From Mucilaginibacter sp. (GTDB taxonomy: Bacteria; Bacteroidota; Bacteroidia; Sphingobacteriales; Sphingobacteriaceae), in assembly GCA_019235595.1 (NCBI GenBank), contig JAFAKI010000348.1, positions 1-16,297 on the forward strand: a stretch of DNA of 16,297 nucleotides, read 5' to 3'. Shown piece by piece: positions 6,629 through 14,763 of the stretch. Position 1 is the stretch's first letter, and every line of letters starts with the position of its first letter. Made by a program: the position numbers and the translations under genes. Under the pieces are notes generated by a model. It saw only the letters and a program-made list of their open reading frames with translations, was not told where the DNA came from and made no database searches.

Positions 6629-7126
6629 AGTGCCTAACCATATGCCTAATAAAAAAACAATGCCTCCGCCGATGATCACTTGTAAAATGGTTGACCATAG
6701 CGGTGTTTTCATAAACTTGTAACGGATTATTGCTATGGTTAATAGTTCGACACCCACCACCATATACGCGAAATGTAAAGCGATATGGATATCGGCGATC
6801 AAAAATGGGAGCGTATGCAACATGCCGCCCAAAGCCGTGGCAAAGCCAGTGATTGCCCCTCGCATTATAGGCGATCCTCGCCCCGTCACTTTGCCGTCGT
6901 CCGACAAAGCCTCCGCAAGGCCCATGCTGATACCCGCGCCTAACGAAGCCGCCAACCCAACAAAAAAAGCTTTATGGGTTTGGTTCGTCAAACCCGCAGC
7001 TGCAAATAAGGGCGCCAGGGTGGACACCGAGCCGTCCATTAAACCCAATAGCGCGGGCTGCACTTTTTGTAATACGTATTGTGCAGCTGATTCTTTACCA
7101 GTTTGTTTTGCCTTTCTTATCGCCAT
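6611..7126 (-). CDS. VIT1/CCC1-family membrane transporter, MbfA-like stand-alone domain
   Basis: A 171-residue integral membrane protein of the VIT1/CCC1 superfamily, whose members move Fe2+ or Mn2+ across membranes. QPALLGLMDGSVSTLAPLFAA near the N-terminus, GISMGLAEALSDDGKVTGRGSP in the middle, and the GGMLHTLPFLI region match the membrane half of MbfA (membrane-bound ferritin A). The N-terminal ferritin-like domain of MbfA is absent, so this is a transport domain alone. About four hydrophobic helices follow a short basic N-terminus (MAIRKAKQTGKES). The DUF892 gene on the other strand is nearby, but they do not share an operon. Metal specificity is inferred from the family only. Confidence 0.85.
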   Translation of the reverse strand: MAIRKAKQTGKESAAQYVLQKVQPALLGLMDGSVSTLAPLFAAAGLTNQTHKAFFVGLAASLGAGISMGLAEALSDDGKVTGRGSPIMRGAITGFATALGGMLHTLPFLIADIHIALHFAYMVVGVELLTIAIIRYKFMKTPLWSTILQVIIGGGIVFLLGIWLGTLGVSE

Positions 7127-7532
7127 AGCGCTGATTTGTTATTTTTATCATTTCATTTATTCAATTGTCCTTAGTAAACACTGCTTTCTTTGGCTGTTTA
7201 TATTATCCGCTCCGGCTGCTGTTAGTGTGGTCGAAAAACAAGTAACTTTAAGTCATACCAATTGCAGCGTTTGCTGAAATATTAAAATTGATGCTGTTAC
7301 AGGTTTCCGTTATCAGCGTTTGCCTGCCTCCGGGCTGGTAATCCCACCTGGCAAAAGCCACTCCGTAAAACGCCCTTCTGAAAAAAGATAAAAAGTAGTT
7401 TCACAGGGTATTAAATAAACTTGATAATAGACAGCTAGCGACTTCAATTGTTTTGAATTGACTTTTTTGCGCCGGTGATCATGAAAAAAACGAATAGGCT
7501 GATTGAATTCAGAAAGCTTCCGGAAAGCACTC
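7127..7532. other. 406-base gap without a convincing gene
   Basis: It lies between the VIT start and the kinase stop. It must contain the VIT promoter on the minus strand, but I found no clean TAnnTTTG box. An 85-codon minus-strand frame (7313-7570) overlaps the kinase end and looks fortuitous. TCAATT/AATTGA (7444-7449 and 7456-7461) forms a small hairpin followed by six T on the plus strand; it resembles a terminator, but no plus-strand gene precedes it. Confidence 0.5.
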
Positions 7533-9974
7533 TTAGCGGTTATCGACTTTTGAAGGAGTGTAGTAATCACGCGCTAAAGGCAGGGTAAAATAAAAGCTGC
7601 TCCCTTTACCTATTTCGCTATCGACGCCGATAGTGCCATTATGCCTGTCGATAATTTCAGCGCTTAAATAAAGACCGATGCCAAATCCGCCGATATGTGC
7701 ATGCGCTTTATCGTCCACCCTATAAAAACGTTCGAACAGCCGTTTGATATCACCAGGTTTGATGCCGTTGCCCTTATCAGTTACGGTTACTTTAACAAAG
7801 TCGCCGGCATTATCGCAACCAACGCTTATCTGCGACTGCGACGGTGAGTATTTAACAGCATTACTCATAAAATTCGATATGACTGAAGCTATTTTCTCCT
7901 TGTCGGCGCTCACGAATAGCGGCTGCGGCTCATCAAAAACAACCTCATGGCCACTGATAATCATTCTTTGTTCATCGATAACCGTTTGTATCAACTCCAC
8001 GATATTGAATCGCTCTTTTTCCAACACGATCTTGCCTGCTTCAAGTCTTGAGAGGTTGAGGAAACCGGAAATGAGCTTTGTCATTTTCTTTACCTGTTTG
8101 TCGGCTGTTTTAAGCCGTTCAGTGACAAATGGTTCTGAAACTTTGCCTGATAACAGTTGAATAACCGCGTTGAGCGTTGTCAGCGGTGTTTTCAATTCAT
8201 GGCTAACCATCGCAATGAAATCATTCTTGCGCAGCTCGTCGTTTTTTTGCTCGGTGATATCGAGTACGGACCCAATAAAACGGACAGGCCTGTCGGCTTC
8301 GTCAAAATATACCTGCCCTTTCGCCCTTACCCAGCGTTCCCCGCCGTTTTCCCGGCCGATCGTACGATATTCAACGTCATAGACACCACCCGAAACCGAT
8401 TTGATAAAGCAGTTATTGATGATCCTTGTGATTCTTTCTTTATCGTCAGGGTGCAGCCCGCCTACAAAATCCCGCTCATAGGTGACGTCGCCCTGGTGGC
8501 TGATGCCAAAAAGCTCGCGGCATCGGGGATCCCATATCCTGGTCCCTTTTTGCAGATCCATATCAAACAAACCAAGCGCAGCCGCTTCCTTTGAAAGTCT
8601 GGCCTGGTTAAGCGCCGTCTGCAGCTCCTTACTTGCTAAGACCTGCCCCGTCACCTCATGTGCGACAACGACGACACCGATGATCTGGCCTTCGTTATTT
8701 CTGAAAGCCTGGTTGATGAAATCGTAATATCCCTCTTCCAGCCGGCCGTGACGAGCCAGGAGAACCTTTGCCTGGTCAGCATAATAAGTCTCGCCGCTGC
8801 GAAGGACATCCCGCATGATTTGCAGATACGGCTGGCCTTCCAGTTCCGGCAACGCTTCAATAACAGGCTTGCCAACCACGGAGCGGTCCCGGTCCCATAA
8901 TTTCAGGAAACTATCATTAATGACCTCGATGACCATATTTTCGCCGAGGAACAGCCCCATCGCCACCGGTGCCTGTAAAATAATGTTCCGGAAGTTGTCA
9001 TTTACAATGTTTAATTGCTCGTTTATCCGTTCGAGCTGTTTTTTTGCTAATACCTGCTCCGATATGTCGGTCGTGATCGCAATGATCCCAAGTATATTCC
9101 CGTCATTATCCCGGTAAGGCTGATAGACGAAATTTTGATAAACCACATGAGCTATTCCGTTGCGTATCAGGGAAACTGGCATTTCAGATGCTTCGAATGT
9201 TTGCCCGCTACGGTAAACCTTGTCCATAGCCTCCTCCAGGCCCTGCCCGCGGGCATCGGGCAGTGCGTTAAACACGGGCTTGCCTATCACATCCGTTACC
9301 GCTCTTCCCCAAAGTTCAACCATACGCTGATTGGCCACTTCTATCACATGTTGCGGGCCGGTAAGGATACACATGGCTACGGGTGCCTGCAAGATCATGC
9401 TATGCAGATTGGCAGCACTTTTTTCGAGTCTTTTTCTGCCTAAGACGGTTTCTGTCGTTTCGTGGCAAACAACCAGTACCCCTGCCACTTCTCCGGCTTC
9501 ACCGTAGACGGCGCTGTAGCCAAAGGTCCAATATACGTCTTCCAGGCGTCCGTTCCGGTAGATCGGCACTAACTGATCTTCGCTCCATGTCGGTTCGCCG
9601 GTGGTTTGCACTTGCAGGATAAGCGGATAAATAATGTGCCATATTTCAGGCCAGCAATCCTTTCCTTTTTGACCGAGGGCGCCCGGGTGTTTGCCGTCTT
9701 CGCCTAAACTTGGTCTGTAGGCGTCGTTATAAAACTGGATCATTTCCTCGCCCCACCATAAAAACATTGGGAATTTTGAGGAAAGGATGATGCCAACCGT
9801 TACCTGGAGGCTCTTTGGCCATGCGTCAGGAGTGCCTATAGAAGTCGTTGACCAATTAAAATTACGCGTCAGTTCACCCACCGCTCCTCCGTTCTTGAGG
9901 AATGGGTATAGGTTATCGGTACTTCGGAATAAATGGTGCGCCGGCAAAAAATTTGTGTGATCTTTCAAATTCAA
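7533..9974 (-). CDS. Orphan PAS-domain sensor histidine kinase
   Basis: A cytoplasmic kinase of about 813 residues without transmembrane segments. The first sensory domain (about 30-185) is a PAS-like module with the TPDAWPKSL, FPMFLWWG, YNDAYRP and KHPGALGQ motifs. Two similar PAS domains follow (about 187-315 and 327-455, both starting with ILQAPVAM) and then a PAS_3-type domain (about 459-578, ending SVLDITEQK). The kinase core has the H box SHELKTP (His592), N box NFMSNAVKYSP (Asn701/Asn705), G1 DKGNGI (733-738) and G2 GGFGIGLYL (762-770). There is no receiver domain and no adjacent response regulator. There is no in-frame ATG near the N-terminus: the first Met is at residue 70, inside the first PAS domain, so translation must use TTG (9974, 9968 or 9947) or another rare start. 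Confidence 0.93.
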   Translation of the reverse strand: MNLKDHTNFLPAHHLFRSTDNLYPFLKNGGAVGELTRNFNWSTTSIGTPDAWPKSLQVTVGIILSSKFPMFLWWGEEMIQFYNDAYRPSLGEDGKHPGALGQKGKDCWPEIWHIIYPLILQVQTTGEPTWSEDQLVPIYRNGRLEDVYWTFGYSAVYGEAGEVAGVLVVCHETTETVLGRKRLEKSAANLHSMILQAPVAMCILTGPQHVIEVANQRMVELWGRAVTDVIGKPVFNALPDARGQGLEEAMDKVYRSGQTFEASEMPVSLIRNGIAHVVYQNFVYQPYRDNDGNILGIIAITTDISEQVLAKKQLERINEQLNIVNDNFRNIILQAPVAMGLFLGENMVIEVINDSFLKLWDRDRSVVGKPVIEALPELEGQPYLQIMRDVLRSGETYYADQAKVLLARHGRLEEGYYDFINQAFRNNEGQIIGVVVVAHEVTGQVLASKELQTALNQARLSKEAAALGLFDMDLQKGTRIWDPRCRELFGISHQGDVTYERDFVGGLHPDDKERITRIINNCFIKSVSGGVYDVEYRTIGRENGGERWVRAKGQVYFDEADRPVRFIGSVLDITEQKNDELRKNDFIAMVSHELKTPLTTLNAVIQLLSGKVSEPFVTERLKTADKQVKKMTKLISGFLNLSRLEAGKIVLEKERFNIVELIQTVIDEQRMIISGHEVVFDEPQPLFVSADKEKIASVISNFMSNAVKYSPSQSQISVGCDNAGDFVKVTVTDKGNGIKPGDIKRLFERFYRVDDKAHAHIGGFGIGLYLSAEIIDRHNGTIGVDSEIGKGSSFYFTLPLARDYYTPSKVDNR

Positions 9975-10038
9975 ACAAATATGATGAACACCGTTTAAGC
10001 CATAATGTTTGGGTGTGGATGAAAGGCTTTAGCTCATT

Positions 10039-10695
10039 TTATCGGTGACGCTGGCTTTGCTGCCCGCTTTTGAAATAAAAATAGCCAATGACGTATAAAC
10101 AGATGAGCCCAAGCAGGAAGCCTCCGGTCACATCCGTGAACCAGTGAGCACCCAGGTAAATGCGCGACAAAGGGATCGTAAAGATCATAACAAAGCTGCA
10201 TACTGAAGCGGGCATACGGACCCATTTAGGAATTTTTTTTCGCCAAAACATAAGCAAAGCAAGAAACCCAAAGAAGACCGTATAAAACAATACGTGGCCG
10301 CTTGGAAAACTTTTTTGTTCGGTCTTTTCCATCACGTCGACTAAAGTAGGTAAGGGGCGGGGGCGATTGACGAGCATTTTTACGATTGTGCTGACCAGGC
10401 CGGCGGCCCCTGTCAGACAAATAAATAAAGCTTCCCGCTTGTACCGGAACAATAAAAACAACAAGGCGGTAAAACCTACCATGATCTCGGAATTCGGCGT
10501 ATAGCCCGGCCAGCTGACCGCATGCATGATGGCGCCCAGAACAGGATTGCGATGTTCCTGGACTTCATCAGAAAACGCCAGGTCAATTTTGGATAGCGGG
10601 TCAACCAAAACAAAAATTGTTAACAGGAGAAAGCCCCCAGTGACTAGTACTAAAAGCCAGTTAATCAGATGTTGCTGTCGTTTTTTTAGAGACAC
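10039..10695 (-). CDS. PAP2-family membrane phosphatase
   Basis: Integral membrane phosphatase of the PAP2/lipid phosphate phosphatase superfamily, with about five to six hydrophobic helices in 218 residues. The three catalytic motifs are intact: K106-x6-R113P114 (KMLVNRPRP), PSGH at 131-134 (acid His134) and SR-x5-H (Ser177, Arg178, nucleophile His184), followed by Asp188. Likely substrates are phosphatidic acid, phosphatidylglycerol phosphate or undecaprenyl diphosphate, which motifs cannot separate. Translation appears to start at GTG 10695, because a TAG lies in frame eight codons upstream and no ATG intervenes. It lies 64 bases upstream of the kinase on the same strand and is divergent from the GH3 gene. 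A membrane-lipid or envelope role is inferred from the family. Confidence 0.92.
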   Translation of the reverse strand: MSLKKRQQHLINWLLVLVTGGFLLLTIFVLVDPLSKIDLAFSDEVQEHRNPVLGAIMHAVSWPGYTPNSEIMVGFTALLFLLFRYKREALFICLTGAAGLVSTIVKMLVNRPRPLPTLVDVMEKTEQKSFPSGHVLFYTVFFGFLALLMFWRKKIPKWVRMPASVCSFVMIFTIPLSRIYLGAHWFTDVTGGFLLGLICLYVIGYFYFKSGQQSQRHR

Positions 10696-10896
10696 TTCAG
10701 TGGTTTTGAAGAACTAAACAGTTTAATTCGACTACTCTTTAGGACGATCGCGTGCCAATTGTGCCCTTGCCCGGCTGGGGGAGTTTAAAAAGCCGATCTA
10801 TCTCCTTTTATTTGCTTCTAAACAATTTTTGATTAATTTAGTGTCAGTATTACACTTACCACCTAAATTCATCCTTTAGTAAACCAGTTCTCAATT

Positions 10897-13068
10897 ATGA
10901 AAAGTAAGCTGCATTGCGCCGTTTTTTCGGCCGTATTGTTGATCTCAGCATCTGGCTCTTTCGCTCAAATGAAAAGTAAAGAAGCCGGCCTGGACAAGAC
11001 GATAGACGGGATAATAAAAAAACTGACCCTGGAAGAAAAAATAGGCATGCTGCATGCTAACGGTATATTCAGTACTGCGGGTGTCGGACGGCTGGGCATC
11101 CCCGGCCTGATTACCGACGACGGCCCGCTGGGCGTACGCGAAGACGTCAAAGAAGGCTGGGGATCAGCTAACCTGACTACGGACTCCGCGACTTTCTTCC
11201 CGAACGGATCGGCCCTGGCCGCCACCTGGAACCCGGCTTTGGCTTACCGGATGGGACATGATATGGGTGAAGAAGCACGTGAGCGGAAAAAATATGTCAT
11301 GCTGGCGCCCGCGTTCAATATTTGCCGTGTTCCGCTATGCGGAAGAACCTACGAATATTATTCGGAAGATCCCTATCTGAACTCCCGATTGGCCGTTGCG
11401 GCGGTACAGGGTATGCAAAGCCAGGACATCGCTGCCTGCGTAAAGCACTACGCGGTAAACAACCAGGAGATCGAACGGAATTCGGTGAGCGTGGACATCG
11501 ACGAACGTGCGCTGCGCGAGATCTACCTTCCGGCCTTTAAGGCAGCCATTACCGAGGGACATGCCTGGACGATCATGTCGGCTTACAATAAGCTGCGCGG
11601 TGTGTATTGCTCTGAAAACGATTATTTGCTGAATAAAATATTGCGGGACGAATGGAAATTCAAAGGCATCGTGATCAGTGACTGGGGCGGTACGCATAGT
11701 ACGGTGAATGCAGCGAATAACGGGCTGGATATTGAAATGGGATCCAGGCCGCCCTACAATACTTACCACTTTGCCGACAAGCTGCTCGATTCGGTGAAGG
11801 CCGGTAAGGTAAGTGAAAAAGTGATCGACGATAAAGTACGCCGTGTGCTTTGGGTAATCTATCATACCTCGATGGCGGCTAATCCACCGGCCGGAAAAAT
11901 AAACACGCCGGAACACAGCAAAACCGTTTACGATGTGGCAGCGGAATCGATCGTGCTGCTGAAAAATGACAAACATTTGCTGCCGCTCCATGCCTCTTCG
12001 CTTAAAAGCATCGCGGTAATCGGCGACAATGCCACGCATACTTTTCATTTGGGCGGATTCGGCGCCGGTGTAAAAGCAAAATACGAAGTTACGCCGCTTG
12101 CAGCCTTGCAAAGTAAGCTGGGCAGCCGAATAACGATCAACTACGCTCAGGGATATTCAGGCGTCTATCATACTTTCCGAAGGGACACCAGCAAAAAGAA
12201 GGATATCATCGATACGGCTAAAATACAAGAAGCCGTCGCAGCTGCCAAAAAATCGGATATGGCTATCCTGTTCATCGGCGGCAACCGCGATTACGAAAGC
12301 GAAGGCGCGGACCGCAAGGACCTCGGCCTGCCGTTTCACGAACAGGAACTGGTAGATGCGGTAACGGCCGTCAATCTCAATACGATTGTCGTAGTGATCG
12401 GCGGTGCGCCTTACGATATCGGCAAGATCAAACAAAACAATCATACCATCGTGTGGTCCTGGTATAATGGCTCCGAGAATGGCAACGCATTGGTCGATGT
12501 GCTTTTGGGTAAGGTTAATCCTTCCGGCAAATTGCCGTTTACTTTGCCTGCCGAATTAAAAGACTCTCCTGCCATTGCGCTGAATGCCTATCCCGGCGAA
12601 AATCATAAAGTTGAATATAAAGAGGGGATATTAGTTGGTTACCGGTGGTTCGACAGCAAAAAGATCGAACCGATGTATTGCTTTGGCTATGGCCTGTCGT
12701 ACACCGATTTTCAATATGCAGATCTCAAGTCAGCTTTCCCGGCCTACAAAAATAAACCCAATATAAACCTCGTCCTAACGCTCAATTTAAAAAATACGGG
12801 CAAATATGCAGGTAAAGAAACGGTGCAGCTCTACATAAGCAAACAGGGCTCAGCAATTCAACGTGCCGAAAAAGAGCTGAAAGGTTTCAAAAAAGTACAG
12901 GTCCTGGCCGGCCAATCAAGCAAGATACAATTTATCGTACCGGTGGAGAGCTTGGCTTACTATGACGTGAAAACCAGTAAGTGGGTGGTCGAGCCCGGCA
13001 AATACGAAATACTGGCCGGCTCCTCCTCGCGGGATATCAGGGCAAAGACCACCATTACCATAAACTGA
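10897..13068 (+). CDS. Secreted GH3 beta-glucosidase-like glycoside hydrolase
   Basis: A 723-residue glycoside hydrolase family 3 enzyme with a Sec signal peptide (basic MKSK, hydrophobic core AVFSAVLLISASGSF, cleavage near FAQ, residue 24), so it is probably periplasmic. The N-terminal TIM barrel has the substrate-binding DDGPLGVRE, KH at 183-184, and nucleophile Asp262 in the GIVISDWGG motif. The C-terminal alpha/beta sandwich has SEGADRKDLGLP, with Glu469 as the likely acid/base. A fibronectin-III-like domain (about 610-723) ends the protein. There is no PA14 insertion. Beta-glucosidase, xylosidase or related activity on plant or microbial oligosaccharides is typical; the exact sugar is not resolved. 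No SusC/SusD pair is adjacent, so it stands alone rather than in a polysaccharide utilisation locus within this window. Confidence 0.95.
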   Translation: MKSKLHCAVFSAVLLISASGSFAQMKSKEAGLDKTIDGIIKKLTLEEKIGMLHANGIFSTAGVGRLGIPGLITDDGPLGVREDVKEGWGSANLTTDSATFFPNGSALAATWNPALAYRMGHDMGEEARERKKYVMLAPAFNICRVPLCGRTYEYYSEDPYLNSRLAVAAVQGMQSQDIAACVKHYAVNNQEIERNSVSVDIDERALREIYLPAFKAAITEGHAWTIMSAYNKLRGVYCSENDYLLNKILRDEWKFKGIVISDWGGTHSTVNAANNGLDIEMGSRPPYNTYHFADKLLDSVKAGKVSEKVIDDKVRRVLWVIYHTSMAANPPAGKINTPEHSKTVYDVAAESIVLLKNDKHLLPLHASSLKSIAVIGDNATHTFHLGGFGAGVKAKYEVTPLAALQSKLGSRITINYAQGYSGVYHTFRRDTSKKKDIIDTAKIQEAVAAAKKSDMAILFIGGNRDYESEGADRKDLGLPFHEQELVDAVTAVNLNTIVVVIGGAPYDIGKIKQNNHTIVWSWYNGSENGNALVDVLLGKVNPSGKLPFTLPAELKDSPAIALNAYPGENHKVEYKEGILVGYRWFDSKKIEPMYCFGYGLSYTDFQYADLKSAFPAYKNKPNINLVLTLNLKNTGKYAGKETVQLYISKQGSAIQRAEKELKGFKKVQVLAGQSSKIQFIVPVESLAYYDVKTSKWVVEPGKYEILAGSSSRDIRAKTTITIN

Positions 13069-13190
13069 CCCGTCACGAGACCGTCACCGTGAAATTTTGA
13101 AGTTCGAAAAATTGTTCGTAAATCAGCCTTAGCAAGTCAGAAACGCAGTTTTTGTTAAAAAATATTTAGCGCTGCAAAATAAGCCGATTT

Positions 13191-13226
13191 GAGTCGGTGT
13201 GACTCCGTAGGGGAATTTTTTACCCC
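13191..13226. terminator. Possible terminator hairpins between convergent genes
   Basis: GAGTC-ggtgt-GACTC (13191-13205) is a perfect 5-base stem. GGGG/CCCC (13210-13213 and 13223-13226) forms a second weak stem around a T-run, followed by TCTTTT on the plus strand. This lies 123 bases after the GH3 stop and before the end of the convergent DUF2911 gene. The stems are short, so confidence is low. Confidence 0.3.
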
Positions 13227-13355
13227 TCTTTTACCTACCAAAACGAAATCAATTGGCTAATTTCGACTTAAGTGATATCATTGCGATTTACCTTGCTTAA
13301 TATATTTAAACATAAGATCTCAACGATCTCACCGTATTCCATTTTTTATTCATAT

Positions 13356-14177
13356 TTATTGACTTGTAGCAAGATTGACCGCCTCCATATTCAATTTTAT
13401 ATATTCGTGAAAGTGAAGCTTTTTAGCTAATCTGACACCTGCTTCAGCCGCGGCGATTGCACCAACATTATCACCTTTTCTTAAGAGAAAACGCGACTCA
13501 AATAAGTGATAGGCCGGGTTCTCCGGTATATCATTTTTCGCTCTTTTTATCCAATTTAGAGCTGTGAAAAGGTCTTTATTATTATTGTAATAATATTGTA
13601 TCGCATTGAAATAAACCAAGTTATTAGGATGCTCATCTTTCATCAATTCTTCTATAAGAGCAATAGTTCTGGCATCATGGTCAACCGATAAACTTAGCCG
13701 GATACCTAGGCGATCCCATATCAGGTGTAGTTCTGTTGAATTCGTTGTTGAATTCGTAAAAATGAATGTTAATGCTTCCTGCGCATATAGACAACAAAGC
13801 GGTATGGTCGTAAAACGAACAAAGTCATTTTTTTCGTTGTAGCTATAAGCGCCCCAATGGCCCACATCTTTGCTGATGATGATTATCCATTCGCATTCGC
13901 CTGGTATAGTAAATAGGGAGTAGCTTCCTGCGGGGATAACGTTCCCTTCAAGGTTAACCTCCTCTGTAAACGTTAATTTCGTAGACGAGTTTGCCCCGGT
14001 ACGCCAGATGGTACCATACGGAACAAGACTGCCAAAAATTCTACGATTTTTCATGTGCGGTCTTGAATAACTAACGGTTACAGTTGCAAGCCCAAGGCTT
14101 TGACTGATCGATTGTGTAACAGATGGATTCGGCAGCAGCGGTGTTTGCGCATCTGCCAGGGTACTGAAGGTTGTCAT
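13356..14177 (-). CDS. DUF2911 protein with helical C-terminal extension
   Basis: A 273-residue protein. Residues about 15-160 carry the DUF2911 pattern: VTVSYSRPHMKNRRIFGSLV, YGTIWRTGANSSTKLTF, IPAGSYSLFTIP and WIIIISKDVGHWGAYSYN. Residues about 175-273 are helical and TPR-like (NAIQYYYNNNKDLFTALNWIKRAKND, then a second helix pair), as in longer Bacteroidetes members. The function of DUF2911 is unknown. Relatives are normally exported, but from ATG 14177 the N-terminus is MTTFSTLADAQTPLLPNPS: it keeps a signal-peptidase-like ADAQ site and lacks the hydrophobic core. A TGA lies in frame eight codons upstream, so the signal appears lost or truncated. The coding region is AT-rich compared with the GH3 gene. 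Whether the protein is still made and exported is uncertain. Confidence 0.85.
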   Translation of the reverse strand: MTTFSTLADAQTPLLPNPSVTQSISQSLGLATVTVSYSRPHMKNRRIFGSLVPYGTIWRTGANSSTKLTFTEEVNLEGNVIPAGSYSLFTIPGECEWIIIISKDVGHWGAYSYNEKNDFVRFTTIPLCCLYAQEALTFIFTNSTTNSTELHLIWDRLGIRLSLSVDHDARTIALIEELMKDEHPNNLVYFNAIQYYYNNNKDLFTALNWIKRAKNDIPENPAYHLFESRFLLRKGDNVGAIAAAEAGVRLAKKLHFHEYIKLNMEAVNLATSQ

Positions 14178-14268
14178 GGCCTTACTGATTAAGATTGGTC
14201 AATTTCTATGTCAAAGTTTTGTATAACAAACGCTGCCCATAGCCCTGAAGCGTTTGTCATGCCAGTGG

Positions 14269-14673
14269 TCATTTAATCAATGTAACGAGCGGCTTTCCCT
14301 TTTCGACAAAAAACGTCGCCAGTTCGCTCGCGTTGCCATTTCCAATATTTTTTGCAGAGTGAACTACACCTTTCGGCACAAATAAAACACCCCCGGCTTT
14401 AAGTGTGACCGGTGGTTTTCCCTCCACATAATATTCAAGCGTTCCTTCGAGAACATAAATGATCTCTTCGCCTGGGTGGGTGTGTTTTCCGAAGGCGACC
14501 CCAGGACCAAAATCAACACGGGCCTGGACAAATTCGTGCCCCGGAACATTCAGATCGTGTTGTTGCAGTATTGTACGTTTGGTTGTTGCTTGCTGCGCGT
14601 AAACAGCAACTGGGGCGAAAAAAAGTGCCATTGCAATCATTGCAATGGCGTTTGTAAGAAAGTTCCTTTTCAT
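14269..14673 (-). CDS. Secreted cupin-domain protein
   Basis: A 134-residue single-domain cupin with a signal peptide (MKRNFL, hydrophobic core to about residue 24, cleavage near YAQ at 27). The metal-binding cupin 1 motif is present as H64-x-H66-x3-E70 (GKHTHPGEEIIYVLEG), with His105 in cupin 2 (PKGVVHSAKN). All four ligands are retained, so a mononuclear metal site is likely. Small exported cupins of this kind occur beside alpha/beta hydrolases and oxidoreductases; no reaction can be assigned. It lies 90 bases after the epoxide hydrolase gene on the same strand, separated by a strong hairpin, so it may be partly co-transcribed with it. Confidence 0.9.
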   Translation of the reverse strand: MKRNFLTNAIAMIAMALFFAPVAVYAQQATTKRTILQQHDLNVPGHEFVQARVDFGPGVAFGKHTHPGEEIIYVLEGTLEYYVEGKPPVTLKAGGVLFVPKGVVHSAKNIGNGNASELATFFVEKGKPLVTLIK

Positions 14674-14704
14674 GATAATTTTTTTTAATGAGTTTTTTAA
14701 ACTG

Positions 14705-14733
14705 CCGGAGCACGCTGCAGAGTCGCGCTCCGG
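14705..14733 (-). terminator. Strong hairpin between epoxide hydrolase and cupin genes
   Basis: On the minus strand CCGGAGCGCG and CGTGCTCCGG pair over 10 bases, with one G-U pair, around a 9-base loop. On the plus strand that wobble becomes an A/C mismatch, so the structure fits minus-strand RNA better. No long T-run follows (CAGTTTAAAAAACTC), so it may attenuate transcription or stabilise an mRNA end rather than terminate fully. Confidence 0.5.
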
Positions 14734-14763
14734 GTTTATAGATGCAGGTCTAATAATTTTGAT

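Noticed and set aside
6387..6698. Minus-strand 103-codon frame over the G-rich segment
   Set aside because: It overlaps both the Lmo0937-type gene and the VIT C-terminus in other frames, and the product is rich in Pro, Arg and Cys as expected from non-coding GC-rich DNA.
6735..7277. Plus-strand 180-codon frame opposite the VIT gene
   Set aside because: It is antisense to a well-supported membrane protein and has no family resemblance.
7444..7468. Hairpin plus T6 run resembling a plus-strand terminator
   Set aside because: The stem is only six AT-rich pairs and no plus-strand gene ends before it within the gap.
7313..7570. Minus-strand 85-codon frame overlapping the end of the kinase gene
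   Set aside because: It begins inside the kinase in another frame, has no recognisable motif, no ribosome site and no clear promoter, and its composition does not look coding.
11335..12111. Minus-strand 258-codon frame inside the GH3 gene
   Set aside because: Antisense to intact GH3 catalytic motifs; long opposite frames are common in such GC-balanced genes.
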